Below, piece after piece: positions 33,178 to 43,200 of a DNA stretch of 64,000 nt. This stretch comes from Lewinella sp. JB7. GTDB taxonomy: Bacteria > Bacteroidota > Bacteroidia > Chitinophagales > Saprospiraceae. The position numbers were made by a program, and so were the translations under genes. The notes beneath the pieces are model-generated. The model searched no databases. It worked only from the letters and a program-made list of their open reading frames with translations, and was not told where the DNA came from. The stretch covers positions 124,001 through 188,000 of the forward strand of contig NZ_JANCTD010000002.1 of assembly GCF_024297185.1 (NCBI RefSeq), read 5' to 3'. The stretch's first letter is position 1. Each line of letters begins with the position of its first letter.

Positions 33178-36012
33178 CTAGCGGGTGAGGTACTGGCTCC
33201 GGTTGCGGTCCAGTTCGCGGAAGAAGGGATCGGTCATGTCCTTCACGAAGCGGATAGCTTCGCCGGTCGACTTCATTTCGGGGCCGAGTTGCTTATCCAC
33301 GTTCGGGAACTTGTTGAAGCTGAACACCGGCACCTTGATCGCGTAGCCACTGGGCTGGGGATTGATGTCGAAATCCTTCAGCTTGTGGGTTCCCAGCATC
33401 ACCTTGGTGGCGATGTTGAGGTAGGGCACTTTGTAGGCCTTGGCGATGAAGGGCGTGGTACGGGAAGCGCGCGGGTTGGCTTCGATGACGTAGACCACCT
33501 CTTCGCCCGTCTCCTTATCCGTCTTGATGGCGAACTGCACGTTCAGCAGTCCCTTGATCTTCAGGGCAAAAGCGAGTTTTTCGGCGTACTCCCGCATCTT
33601 GTTGACGGCCGATACGCTCAGCGAGTACGTCGGCAGCACGGCCGAGGAATCACCCGAGTGAATACCGGCGGGCTCGATGTGCTCCATGATGCCCATGATG
33701 TGGACCTCGTCACCGTCGCAGATGGCGTCGATTTCGGCCTCCTTCGCGCGGTCGAGGAAGTGATCCACTAATACCTCGTCGTCGGGAGCCTTTTTGAAGA
33801 TCGACAATACGTGCCGTTCGAGTTCAGCATCGTTGATGACGATGCGCATGTCCTGACCGCCGAGCACGTAACTCGGACGCACCAGCACGGGGTACTTGAC
33901 GCGGTGGGCTACCTCCAGGGCTTCGTCGGCATCCTTGGCCGTACCGAAGTTGGGGTAGGGGATGTCGAGTTCCTTGAGAAGGTTGGAGAACCGTCCGCGG
34001 TCCTCGGCCAGGTCGAGCGCGTCGTAGCTGGAGCCGATGAGTTTGACGCCCCGGTTGGAGAGTTCCTCGGCCAGTTTAAGGGCGGTTTGCCCCCCGAGTT
34101 GCACGATGATGCCCGCAGGTTTTTCGAGTTCGATAATTTCCCAGAGGTGCTCCCAGAAAACGGGTTCGAAGTAGAGTTTGTCGGCCGTATCGAAGTCCGT
34201 GGATACGGTCTCCGGGTTGCAGTTGACCATGATGGACTCGAACCCGGCTTCGTGTACCGCTTTAAGTCCGTGCACGCAACAGTAGTCGAACTCAATGCCT
34301 TGTCCGATGCGGTTAGGGCCCGATCCGAGGACGATAATCTTCTCCCGGTCCGAAGGCACGCTTTCGTTCTCCCCGTCGAAGCTGGAGTAGAAATAGGGAG
34401 TGTCGGAGGGGAATTCGGCCGCGCAGGTGTCGACCATCTTGTAGACCCGGCGGATACCGAGTTCGTAGCGGCGCTTCGTGACGGCCTCTTCGTCGACCCG
34501 GAGCAGGTAGGCGATTTGGATGTCGGAATAGCCCACTTCCTTGAGTTCGCGGAACAGATTTTCAGGTAGGTCCTCCGGCACGTTGTACTTCATGACCTCG
34601 GCGTCGTAGTCTACCAGACGCTTGATCTGATTGATGAACCAGGGGTCGATCTTGGTCAGTTTGTGGATGGTCTTGCGCGGCACACCAAGTCGCAGCGCGT
34701 CCTTCAGGCGGAAAAGACGATCCTCGCTGACGTTCTCCAGTCGGTCGAGGATATCGTCGGTCTTGATCCATTCCTTCATGTCGGACCCGAGTCCGGCCCG
34801 TCCGTTTTCCAGGGACTGGCAGGCCTTCTGGAGGGCTTCCAGGAAGTTACGTCCGATGCCCATGACTTCACCGACCGACTTCATTTGCAGTCCGAGTTTG
34901 TGATCGGCGCCGGGGAACTTATTGAAGTTCCAGCGGGGGATTTTCACGATCACGTAATCGAGGGTGGGCTCGAAGTAGGCGGAGGTGGTCTTGGTGATCT
35001 GATTCTTCAGCTCGTCCAGGCGGTAGCCCAGCGCCAGTTTGGCCGCGATCTTGGCGATCGGGTAACCGGTAGCCTTCGAGGCCAGGGCCGAGGACCGGCT
35101 CACGCGCGGGTTGATCTCGATGACGATCAGTTCTTCCGTCTCCGGATTCTGACTGAACTGAATGTTACAACCGCCGGCGAAATTGCCCATCGAACGCATG
35201 GCCAGAATCGCCTGATCGCGCATTTCCTGGTAGGCGGTGTCGGAGAGCGTCATCGCCGGTGCCACCGTAATGGAGTCGCCGGTATGGATGCCCATCGGAT
35301 CGAAGTTCTCGACGGTACAGATAATCACTACGTTGTCGGCGGAATCCCGCAGCAACTCCAGTTCGAATTCCTTCCAGCCGAGCACCGCCTTATCGATCAG
35401 CACTTCGTGGGTAGGGCTGGCATCCAGTCCCCGGCGCAGCATTTCGGGATATTCATCCTCGTTAAAGCAGAATCCACCGCCGAATCCGCCCAGGGTGTAG
35501 GACGGCCGGATCACGAGCGGAAACCCGATCTCCTGGGCAGCCTCCATGCCTTCGAGGAAGGAGTTGGCGATCATCGCCGGCGCGCACTGCAGCCCGATGT
35601 GTTCCATATGCTTGCGGAACAGTTCGCGATTCTCGGCCAGTTCGATGGCTTCCAGATCGACGCCGATGAGGCGGCAGTTATACTTTTCCCACAGCCCCAC
35701 CTCGCCGCATTCGATGGCCAGGTTGAGGGCCGATTGTCCGCCCATGGTCGGTAGCACCGCGTCGATCTGCTGTTCCTTAAGCACTTGTTCCACGCTTTCG
35801 ATGGTGAGCGGCAACAGGTAAACGTGGTCCGCCGTCATCGGATCGGTCATGATCGTGGCCGGGTTGGGGTTGAGGATGGTGACCTCAACGCCTTCCTCGC
35901 GGAGGCTGCGGCTGGCCTGGCTACCGGAGTAGTCAAATTCACAAGCCTGACCGATGATGATCGGCCCGGAACCGATGATGAGTACGGATTTAATCGAAGT
36001 GTCCTTTGGCAT
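33178..36012 (-). CDS. carB: Carbamoyl-phosphate synthase large subunit, short form
   Basis: A 944-residue enzyme that makes carbamoyl phosphate for arginine and pyrimidine synthesis. Both duplicated halves are seen: the N-terminal GSGPIIIGQACEFDYSGSQA and the second half GSGPNRIGQGIEFDYCCVHG, each followed by an ATP-grasp domain (NPRVSRSSALASKATGYPIA and NPRASRTTPFIAKAYKVPYL). It ends soon after the second ATP-grasp (FVKDMTDPFFRELDRN), without the C-terminal allosteric MGS-like domain of about 130 residues found in E. coli (1073). The short form may be normal in this group. carA is not nearby. Confidence 0.95.
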   Translation of the reverse strand: MPKDTSIKSVLIIGSGPIIIGQACEFDYSGSQASRSLREEGVEVTILNPNPATIMTDPMTADHVYLLPLTIESVEQVLKEQQIDAVLPTMGGQSALNLAIECGEVGLWEKYNCRLIGVDLEAIELAENRELFRKHMEHIGLQCAPAMIANSFLEGMEAAQEIGFPLVIRPSYTLGGFGGGFCFNEDEYPEMLRRGLDASPTHEVLIDKAVLGWKEFELELLRDSADNVVIICTVENFDPMGIHTGDSITVAPAMTLSDTAYQEMRDQAILAMRSMGNFAGGCNIQFSQNPETEELIVIEINPRVSRSSALASKATGYPIAKIAAKLALGYRLDELKNQITKTTSAYFEPTLDYVIVKIPRWNFNKFPGADHKLGLQMKSVGEVMGIGRNFLEALQKACQSLENGRAGLGSDMKEWIKTDDILDRLENVSEDRLFRLKDALRLGVPRKTIHKLTKIDPWFINQIKRLVDYDAEVMKYNVPEDLPENLFRELKEVGYSDIQIAYLLRVDEEAVTKRRYELGIRRVYKMVDTCAAEFPSDTPYFYSSFDGENESVPSDREKIIVLGSGPNRIGQGIEFDYCCVHGLKAVHEAGFESIMVNCNPETVSTDFDTADKLYFEPVFWEHLWEIIELEKPAGIIVQLGGQTALKLAEELSNRGVKLIGSSYDALDLAEDRGRFSNLLKELDIPYPNFGTAKDADEALEVAHRVKYPVLVRPSYVLGGQDMRIVINDAELERHVLSIFKKAPDDEVLVDHFLDRAKEAEIDAICDGDEVHIMGIMEHIEPAGIHSGDSSAVLPTYSLSVSAVNKMREYAEKLAFALKIKGLLNVQFAIKTDKETGEEVVYVIEANPRASRTTPFIAKAYKVPYLNIATKVMLGTHKLKDFDINPQPSGYAIKVPVFSFNKFPNVDKQLGPEMKSTGEAIRFVKDMTDPFFRELDRNRSQYLTR

Positions 36013-36039
36013 GGGGGAGAGCGTCTGTCAAAATTCGGG

Positions 36040-36047
36040 CAAAGATA
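36040..36047 (-). promoter_or_regulatory. -7 box of carB
   Basis: Minus-strand TATCTTTG matches TAnnTTTG exactly, 27 bases before the carB ATG. Confidence 0.55.
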
Positions 36048-36323
36048 AGCAGGACATTCGCAATTCGGGCGGCGGGGCGCGGGAGCAATGTTTGGGGGCA
36101 CCCCACCGGGCCATTTGCCTTCCGACCGGAAAACCGGCGGTAATGATTTGCCGAAAATTGGCGTATCGTTTGGCGGTCCGGGTCGGTGCGTCCCAAATTG
36201 CATCTTTTTCCACGCCCTACGGCTGCCCGGGAAGACGCCGGGCGTACGGTTTTTCGGTGAGTGACTAACGGAAAGAGACCGCAAAGCCGGTTCGGTATTC
36301 TTTCTGGCCGTTGCCCGTACAGG
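36048..36323. other. Intergenic stretch without recognised gene
   Basis: Between the carB promoter and the tRNA promoter I see no coding pattern with family resemblance and no repeat. Short open frames here have no start or family support. Confidence 0.5.
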
Positions 36324-36354
36324 TTGTATAATCTGAGCGGGTAGGGTACCTTTG
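36324..36354 (+). promoter_or_regulatory. Full -33/-7 promoter of tRNA-Ser
   Basis: TTG at 36324-36326 and TACCTTTG at 36347-36354 are separated by 20 bases, the standard Bacteroidota spacing. The box ends 23 bases before the tRNA. It is the clearest promoter in the window. Confidence 0.75.
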
Positions 36355-36377
36355 CCCGCCGAAGTGATCACCCTTCC

Positions 36378-36465
36378 GGAGGAATGGCAGAGTGGTTGAA
36401 TGCACCGGTCTTGAAAACCGACGTACCGCAAGGTACCGGGGGTTCGAATCCCTCTTCCTCCGCCA
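36378..36465 (+). tRNA. serT: tRNA-Ser (anticodon UGA)
   Basis: An 88-base tRNA of class II. The acceptor stem GGAGGAA pairs with TTCCTCC, followed by discriminator G and an encoded CCA (36463-36465). The D-arm shows GCAGAGTGGTTGAATGC. The anticodon loop CTTGAAA gives UGA. A long variable arm contains the stem GTACC/GGTAC, and the T-arm reads GGGGGTTCGAATCCCTC. It is preceded by a complete promoter and followed by a strong terminator. Confidence 0.97.
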
Positions 36466-36470
36466 TCCGA

Positions 36471-36507
36471 CTGACGCCCGTAGTGTACACTGCGGGCGTC
36501 AGTTTTT
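36471..36507 (+). terminator. Rho-independent terminator of tRNA-Ser
   Basis: A long stem starting with CTGACGCCCG (36471-36480) and ending with CGGGCGTCAG (36493-36502), nearly fully paired with a four-base loop, is followed by five T residues. The minus-strand gene's stop (36499-36501) lies within the hairpin. Confidence 0.9.
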
Positions 36508-38028
36508 AGTGCCTCTCCGGCTACTGGTTCGCACGCGTTTGTATCCGAGCTGCTCCAGAATCAGCGACCAGAGCACTTCGTAGGGGATAAGTTCCATGTA
36601 GTAGTCGAGTTGGGATTCCGCAAGCGGGTGTTTATCCAGTAGTTTTAGGTAGCGCTCCGTATGCCGTTCTACGGCGGCCCGGTGGAATCGCTGGGCGGAT
36701 AGCTGGCCTAGCGCCTTCAGAAAGTAGCGAACCCGCTCGTGACCGCGGTCCCGCAAATGACGTTGAGCGTACTTCCCGACTGCCTCCAGGCTATAGGCAA
36801 CCTGACTGTGCCGCCGGCTTATAATGTTATCGACGATTTCGATAATCAATAGGTGAACGTTTCGGTGACTTTTTTCCGTGGCCGCGTACTCGAAGGAGTT
36901 CAGGAATCGCCTGATCCGGAAGTTGGTGAAGGTTTGATCGTCCGGCCGCGTACGGATCTGCTGAAGCCGTACGAGGAGGTATAGATAGGCTTTGATGATC
37001 CGGAAGGTTTCGTAGTAGTAGGCGGGCAGATTTCGGGAGAGTGCCGTGGGGGATACGGAACAATAAAGTTCGTAGGCCTGCTGAAATCGTTGTGCCCGTA
37101 GTGACAACACGAGCATCAGCTCGTACACTTTGATGTAGTTATGATCCCGGGGGCCGGTCTTGGCGAGGAGGCGCTCGGCAAAGCTCATGCCGTTGGCATA
37201 GTCGTTGCGCTGCATATAGGCTACCGACAAATTAGCTTCGAACACCTGAAACATGGGCGGCTGTGCATCCGGCTTTTGCTGGAGATACGCAATGGCCTGG
37301 TTCGCAACCGCGATCACGCGGACGTAGTCGTTGTCGGCCAGGTGGATGTTGAGCTCGATCAGATAGACGATGTACGAGATCGTGGCAACGTCATGAAGTT
37401 CGATCAGGTGCTTCCGTCGTTCATACGCCTCCGAAGCCGCCCGGCGGATGACGCCGTTATCTTCCCGGCTGTTGCGTAGGTAAAATATTTCGTTGAGGTC
37501 GGACACTACGTCGTGGTATGCGCGGGAAAGCTCGCGGTAGTGAAGCGCCCGGTCGCGGTAGTAGGTGTACTTGGCCGGCTCAAACTTGCGATTGTTGTAC
37601 TGACGTCTCAGCATCGTCGACGCTTCGTACGCCGCGTGGTAGAAGTGTCTGGACTCGGCTATGCGGTACGCTTCTTCCAGAAAGGGCAGGAGCACCTCCG
37701 AGCTAATCGACGTTCGCAGTTGCTTACCGATCACGATCAACTTCCAGACGTAATTGTATTTCCGGTTTCTCAGGTCCGTCTTGCCGTCGGTCATCCCTAC
37801 GGCGGAGAGTCGGTTGATCAATTCAAGCTTCGAGGCATGCTTCAGCTTACGAAAGGCGGAGGAGCTTGCCGACAGGCCGACTACCCGGGCCGCCTCCTCC
37901 GCGGTGGCGTCCTCGTTGGTCCGTAGAAACTCGAGAAGGGTTCGTACCTGTGTGTTCCGTTTACGCTCCGAAGCACGGCCCGCCGGGCCGGTTCCGAGGA
38001 GCTCGACGAGCTCGGATAGGTATTTCAT
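36499..38028 (-). CDS. Unrecognised helical-repeat (TPR-like) protein
   Basis: I do not recognise this 509-residue protein. Residues of about 25-75 ([23 protein letters not shown] then [16 protein letters not shown]) look like a helix-turn-helix segment. The remainder is almost entirely helical with repeated aromatic, Ala and Arg patterns, resembling TPR repeats (for example [20 protein letters not shown] and [20 protein letters not shown]). There is no signal peptide or membrane helix, so it is probably cytoplasmic. It could be a regulator or scaffold. It lies beside the tRNA-Ser terminator, its stop inside the hairpin. The DNA seems slightly less GC-rich than neighbours by eye, which could mean transfer; not measured. 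Confidence 0.7.
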   Translation of the reverse strand: MKYLSELVELLGTGPAGRASERKRNTQVRTLLEFLRTNEDATAEEAARVVGLSASSSAFRKLKHASKLELINRLSAVGMTDGKTDLRNRKYNYVWKLIVIGKQLRTSISSEVLLPFLEEAYRIAESRHFYHAAYEASTMLRRQYNNRKFEPAKYTYYRDRALHYRELSRAYHDVVSDLNEIFYLRNSREDNGVIRRAASEAYERRKHLIELHDVATISYIVYLIELNIHLADNDYVRVIAVANQAIAYLQQKPDAQPPMFQVFEANLSVAYMQRNDYANGMSFAERLLAKTGPRDHNYIKVYELMLVLSLRAQRFQQAYELYCSVSPTALSRNLPAYYYETFRIIKAYLYLLVRLQQIRTRPDDQTFTNFRIRRFLNSFEYAATEKSHRNVHLLIIEIVDNIISRRHSQVAYSLEAVGKYAQRHLRDRGHERVRYFLKALGQLSAQRFHRAAVERHTERYLKLLDKHPLAESQLDYYMELIPYEVLWSLILEQLGYKRVRTSSRRGTKN

Positions 38029-38346
38029 TTACTCCAAATCACGGAGAACGATAACTAGCCAATTCGTTCGCCGAAAAACTAAACAATAGGAGAAAAACCG
38101 GGGGCAAGCAATTTCGTGCCCTCCCAGTGGGGGTGTCTCACCACCAACATAGGGACTGATCCCCGAATCTTCCCCCTTCTGCCTTCCGGCCGCCGTGCCC
38201 CGGACACTTGGCTCCGGTCATGGTCTCCACAGTCCTGGTTTCCGGGGAATAATCTCCTTCACAGACCAGCAATAATTGGGTACGTCATCCTCCGGTTTTG
38301 TCACGATTTGCCGGAGAAAACGGCAACGAAATACCCAAATTAAATA
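38029..38346. other. Intergenic stretch without recognised gene
   Basis: This 318-base stretch upstream of the helical-repeat gene shows no coding pattern with family resemblance. It is partly A/T-rich near both ends. It probably holds the promoter of the gene at 38028, but I find no clear TAnnTTTG box. Confidence 0.45.
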
Positions 38347-38374
38347 TGACCAATTTTTCAATATTTATTGGTCA
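38347..38374 (-). terminator. Putative terminator of the hydrolase gene
   Basis: Arms TGACCAAT (38347-38354) and ATTGGTCA (38367-38374) form an 8-base-pair stem. On the minus strand it is followed by a T-rich stretch. It overlaps the last codons and the stop of the hydrolase. Confidence 0.55.
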
Positions 38375-39213
38375 CGAGCCTCCCCGGGGGCTATGCGCTC
38401 GTCCATCCACCGCCGTACGGTGTCGAGTACCTCCCCTTGCTCGGGTTCGTTATGCAACTCGTGAAAGAGGCCCGGAAAGCTCCGCAGGGTGAGCTGTTCC
38501 GGATTGCGTCGGGCAAAAGCTTCCGATGCCGCATGGGAAGTCAGACCGTCCGCCGTGCCGTGGATGAGCAGGGTAGGGACGGGTAAGCCACCCGCGTATT
38601 GCTGTAAAAACTTGGCCCGGTCCAGGAGATCGATGCCGGTCTGGCTGCTCAGGCGATCGTGATTGTGGGGATCCGCGAGATAATCCCGCACCACTTCCGG
38701 GTCCCGGCTGAGCTTGCGCGTATCGATTTGATTGCCGAGCGTGAAGGTGGGATACACCTTCCGCAGCAGCCGCCCGACGGCTACGGTGAGCGGGTTCGGG
38801 GAGAAGGCCTCGGCGATGTGGGGAGCACTGACGATGGCTCCCGCGATCGACGGCTTGCGACGGATCAGGTAGAGGAGGAGTAGCTGTCCGCCCATACTGT
38901 GTCCGTACAGGAATACCGGACGGTGGGGGTACCGCCGCTCGCACTGTACGAGCAGTTGCGCGATGCCGTCGAGGTAGTCCCGGTATTCTTTGGCGTACCC
39001 CCGCCGCCCCTCGCTGCGACCAAACCCCTGGCGGTCGTAACCGACCACGGCAATCCCGCGCTCATTGAAGTACCGGGCGAGGTGATCGTAGCGGCGGCAG
39101 TGCTCGCCGAGTCCGTGGATGAGACCGATAACGGCGCGGGGTTGATCGACATGCCAGTCCACGGCATAAATTCCGATTCCCCGCTCGTTCTTCCACCCAA
39201 ACTCCTGCATCAT
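38365..39213 (-). CDS. Alpha/beta hydrolase, lysophospholipase/monoacylglycerol lipase type
   Basis: A 282-residue serine hydrolase. The oxyanion region is IHGLGEHCRRYDHLARYF, and the nucleophile elbow is YGHSMGGQ. A catalytic Asp follows in LIHGTADGLTS and a His in FPGLFHELHNEPE. No signal peptide is evident, so it is probably cytoplasmic. It resembles monoglyceride lipases, which release fatty acids from lysolipids or monoacylglycerols. Start is the first of two adjacent ATGs (39213 or 39210). It is divergent from fmt. Confidence 0.87.
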   Translation of the reverse strand: MMQEFGWKNERGIGIYAVDWHVDQPRAVIGLIHGLGEHCRRYDHLARYFNERGIAVVGYDRQGFGRSEGRRGYAKEYRDYLDGIAQLLVQCERRYPHRPVFLYGHSMGGQLLLLYLIRRKPSIAGAIVSAPHIAEAFSPNPLTVAVGRLLRKVYPTFTLGNQIDTRKLSRDPEVVRDYLADPHNHDRLSSQTGIDLLDRAKFLQQYAGGLPVPTLLIHGTADGLTSHAASEAFARRNPEQLTLRSFPGLFHELHNEPEQGEVLDTVRRWMDERIAPGEARDQ

Positions 39214-39268
39214 ACGGGAAAGGTAGGGCACGCGATGCCAATAGCCATCGCTTTTTCTCGGCGATTCA

Positions 39269-39298
39269 TTGCACCCGCGGCCCTGCCCCCTACCTTAG
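39269..39298 (+). promoter_or_regulatory. Probable promoter of fmt with very short leader
   Basis: TTG (39269-39271) and TACCTTAG (39291-39298) are separated by 19 bases. The second box is one mismatch from TAnnTTTG and ends 4 bases before the fmt ATG, so the message may be leaderless. Confidence 0.5.
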
Positions 39299-39302
39299 CG
39301 GC

Positions 39303-40244
39303 ATGGAAACTGAGGAGCTACGCATCGTATTCATGGGCACCCCCGAATTTGCCGTGCCGAGCCTGGAAAAACTCGTCGAAGCCGGCTACCGGGTCGTCGG
39401 CGTAGTGACCGCTACGGACAAACTGGGCGGCCGGGGTGGCAAGCAGTTACTGGAATCGCCGGTCAAGAAAGCCGCCGACCGTCTCGGTATACCGGTGCTG
39501 CAACCGCGCAACCTGAAGGCCCCCGGTTTCCAGGAGGCCCTGCGGGAGCTGCGGGCGGATCTGCAAATCGTGGTGGCCTTCCGTATGCTGCCGGTCGCCG
39601 TCTGGCAGATGCCCCGACTAGGCACCTTTAATCTGCACGGTTCCCTGCTGCCGAAGTACCGGGGGGCGGCGCCGATCAACTGGGCCGTCATCAACGGCGA
39701 ACGCGAAACGGGCGCTACCACCTTCTTCATCCGCCACGAGATCGATACGGGCGACGTGCTGCTCCAACACCGCATGCCGATCGGCGAAAACGAAACCGCC
39801 GGGGACGTTCACGACCGCATGATGGAGGAGGGCGCGGAACTGGTCGTAAACACCGTCCGGCTAATCCAGTCCGGCGACTACAGCCTGCGGAAGCAGGACG
39901 ACGCAGCCGCCACGCCCGCCCCCAAAATCCACCGCGATACCTGCCGGATCTCGTGGGACCAGCCGGTGGCCGAGATACATAACTTCGTGCGCGGGTTGAG
40001 CCCCTGGCCCGCCGCCTGGACCACCCTCGCCGGGGAGCAACTTAAGATCATCCGTAGTCGTGCCCGCATGGATGCCCACGATCGCCCGGCCGGTGAAATT
40101 CGTATTGTCGACGGTTCGCTGGAGGTCGCCTGCGCGGATGGCTACCTCATCGTGGAGGAGCTCCAACTGGCGGGCCGGCGTCGGATGCGGACCGAAGATT
40201 TTCTGCGGGGGAGCAGCCTGCCGCCGGATGCGATCCTGGAGTAA
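39303..40244 (+). CDS. fmt: Methionyl-tRNA formyltransferase
   Basis: A 313-residue enzyme that formylates initiator Met-tRNA. It opens with LRIVFMGTPEFAVPSLEKLV. The folate and catalytic region NLHGSLLPKYRGAAPINWA contains the catalytic His, and ETGATTFFIRHEIDTGDVLL carries the Asp. The C-terminal domain (about 205-313) binds tRNA. The length matches the family. A def gene, often adjacent elsewhere, is not present here. Confidence 0.96.
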   Translation: METEELRIVFMGTPEFAVPSLEKLVEAGYRVVGVVTATDKLGGRGGKQLLESPVKKAADRLGIPVLQPRNLKAPGFQEALRELRADLQIVVAFRMLPVAVWQMPRLGTFNLHGSLLPKYRGAAPINWAVINGERETGATTFFIRHEIDTGDVLLQHRMPIGENETAGDVHDRMMEEGAELVVNTVRLIQSGDYSLRKQDDAAATPAPKIHRDTCRISWDQPVAEIHNFVRGLSPWPAAWTTLAGEQLKIIRSRARMDAHDRPAGEIRIVDGSLEVACADGYLIVEELQLAGRRRMRTEDFLRGSSLPPDAILE

Positions 40245-40270
40245 TACCTTCTATCCCGGGGCGGCGCGAT

Positions 40271-40278
40271 TATCTTTA
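40271..40278 (+). promoter_or_regulatory. Possible -7 box of the Tricorn-like gene
   Basis: TATCTTTA differs from TAnnTTTG at the last base and ends 5 bases before the ATG at 40284. Confidence 0.35.
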
Positions 40279-40283
40279 GCCCC

Positions 40284-43200
40284 ATGCGACTTACCCTGCT
40301 CCTGCTCTTTATTTCCGGGGTCCTCCTCGGCCAGAATCTGTACTTCGCCGACGAACCGGCGCTCACCCCCGACGGCGGCGAACTGCTCTTCAGTTACAGC
40401 ACCGATCTGTGGAAAGTACCCACTCCCGGCGGTACGGCCGTGCGGATTACCGCCCTGGAGGGTACCGAAACACGGCCGAGCGTGAGTCCGGACGGACGGT
40501 GGCTGGCGTTCAGCTCCGACCAGTACGGAAACCACGACGTGTACCTGATGCCCCTAGCCGGTGGGCCGATCAAGCGGTTGACCTTCCACGAGGCGGACGA
40601 CCGGGTAGAGGGCTGGTCGTGGGACAGTCAGCGCATTTACTTCACCTCCGGACGGTACAACCGCATGTCGACCTACACCGTGGAAGCCACGGGCGGCACC
40701 CCCCGCCGGCTGTTCGGCGATCACTACTTCAATAACGTGCACAACGCCGTCGAGCATCCGGACGGGAGCGTATACTTCAACGAAAGCTGGGAAAGCAGCC
40801 TCTTCGTCCACCGCAAACGCTACCGCGGCCCGTTCAATCCCGACATCAAGAGCTACCAACCGGCTACCGACACGTACGTCAGGCATACGGACTGGGAAGG
40901 CAAGGATATGCTTCCCGTCATCAACCGGGCGGGGACAGTCTACTTCGTATCCGACCGCGACAACGAAGAGTACAACCTGTACCAGTTGGATGGAGACCGG
41001 GTACGTCGCATACTTACGGACGACCGGTCGGTATACGCGCCGACCATCAGCGCGGCGGGCAACGTCATCGCCTACGTAAAGGACTACCAGTTACACACCC
41101 TGGATCCGGAAACCGGACAAGAAAAGCCGGTGCCCGTCACCGTAAATGGCTACGAAGGGCTCGCGGTAGCGCAAGACTTTTCGACCCGGGGCAACGTCAC
41201 GGCCTTCGCTGTAGCTCGGGACGGCAAAAAGCTGGCCTTCGTGTCCCGCGGAGAATTATTCGTTTCCGACACCGAGGGCAAGTACATCCGGCAACTGGCC
41301 ACCGGGCCGGGCCGGGTGGGGGAGGTGCACTGGCTTAAGGACCACCGCACGCTGCTGTTCAACCAAACCGAAAACGGCTACCAAAACTGGTTCACCGTGG
41401 CGGCGGACGGCAGCGGAGAGATGCGGCAACGCACCAAAGAGACGCGCAATAACCGCAAACTCACCCTCAGCCACGATACCACGCGGGCCGTCTACCTGAG
41501 CGGCCGCGATCAATTGCGGGTGATGGACCTGGCAACCTTCACCTCCGAGACGGTCGTCACCGACGAGTTATGGGCCATTCAGAATACCCAGCCCCGGTGG
41601 TCGCCGGACGACCGCTTCCTGGCCTTTAACGTGCGCCGGGACTTTGAGATGGACATCCTGGTCCATGAATTTGCCACCGGTGAAACCCACAACCTGACCG
41701 AAACGGGCGTCTCCGAGTGGGGCCCGTACTGGTCGCCGGACGGACGGTATCTATACTTCTCGTCGGCACGCCACCAACCCGGTTATCCCCGCGGGGGCGG
41801 GGATGCAAACGTGTACCGACTGCCGCTGCGTCGCTACGCGGAACCCTTCCGGGCCGCGGCCTTTGCCGAGCTCTTCCACGAAGACTCGACGGCCACCGAT
41901 TCCGTGACCCGGATCGATCGGCGGGACATTATGCGGCGGGCCGAGGTCATCGGCAGCAGCTTCGGCAACCAGGGGAGCGTGGCCGTAATTGAGGACGGGA
42001 AAAAGCAGATCGTCCTGTACGGCGGCGATCAGGAGGGGGGCAAGACCAAGCTCTTCAAGACCGTCCTGGAACCCTTCACGGACGAGAAGACGGAAAGCAT
42101 TGCCGGCGACGGCATCGGCGGCGCGGACGATCTCGTGACCGTTAAGGGGGAACATTACCTCCTGGGCGGGGGCAAGGTGATGAAATTGAACCTGAAGGAG
42201 AACAAGGCCGAAGCCATCGAGCTGGACCACACCTTCCGCCGCGTGCTGCGCCCGGAGTTCGAGCAAATGTTTTACGAGACCTGGGCAAATCTGGAGGAGA
42301 ATTTCTACGACGACGAATTTCACGACGTCGATTTTACCGCCCTCCGGGACCGATACGCGCAGTTTCTGCCCTACGTCACGACCCGGGCCGACCTAAGACG
42401 GTTAACGAACGATCTGCTGGGCGAACTCAATACCTCCCACTTCGGCTTCTACTCCGACGGCGAGGAAGAAAAGACCACCTTCGGGACAAAAAGTCTTGAC
42501 CTGGGACTTACCTACGCGGCGGATGACCCTTATCTGGTCCACGCGGTGATTCGCAACGGCCCGGCCGACTACTACGACATCGACATCCGCTCCGGCGATC
42601 GCATTACCCAGATCGACGGAACGCCCGTGGATCCAACCACTAACCGGGAGGCCTACCTCGTACGACCCAGCGTCGATCGGGAAATAGCGGTAACCCTGCA
42701 ACGGGGCGACCGGCAGCTCGTCGTACACCTACACCCCAACGGCTACGGTGCCGCTAATGGCGATCGTTACGACGAATGGGTAGACCGAAACCAGGCTCTC
42801 GTGGACGAGCGGACCGCCCGCAAAGCGGCCTACGTACACATGAAAAATATGGGCGGCGGTGAACTGGATAATTTCCTGAACGAAATGGTCTCGGAGGGGC
42901 ACCAGCGCGAAGCCCTCATCCTCGACCTGCGCTACAACACCGGCGGAAACGTTCACAACGACGTCCTGCAATTCCTTGACCAACGTCCCTACCTGCAGTG
43001 GCGGTACCGGAACGGCGCCCTGACGATGCAGCCCAACTTTACGCCGGCCGCCAAACCGATCGTACTGTTGATCAACGAGCAGAGCCTGAGCGACGCCGAA
43101 ATGACCGCGGAAGGCTTCAAACACCTCGAACTCGGTACCGTCGTGGGTATGCCGACCTACCGGTGGATCATCTTTACGAGCGGGCAGGGCCTCGTGGATG

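Noticed and set aside
34663-35754. 363-residue plus-strand open frame
   Set aside because: It is antisense to carB and shows no family motif.
35847-36431. 194-residue minus-strand frame across the carB upstream region and tRNA-Ser
   Set aside because: It runs through the tRNA gene and the carB start in another frame and has no family pattern.
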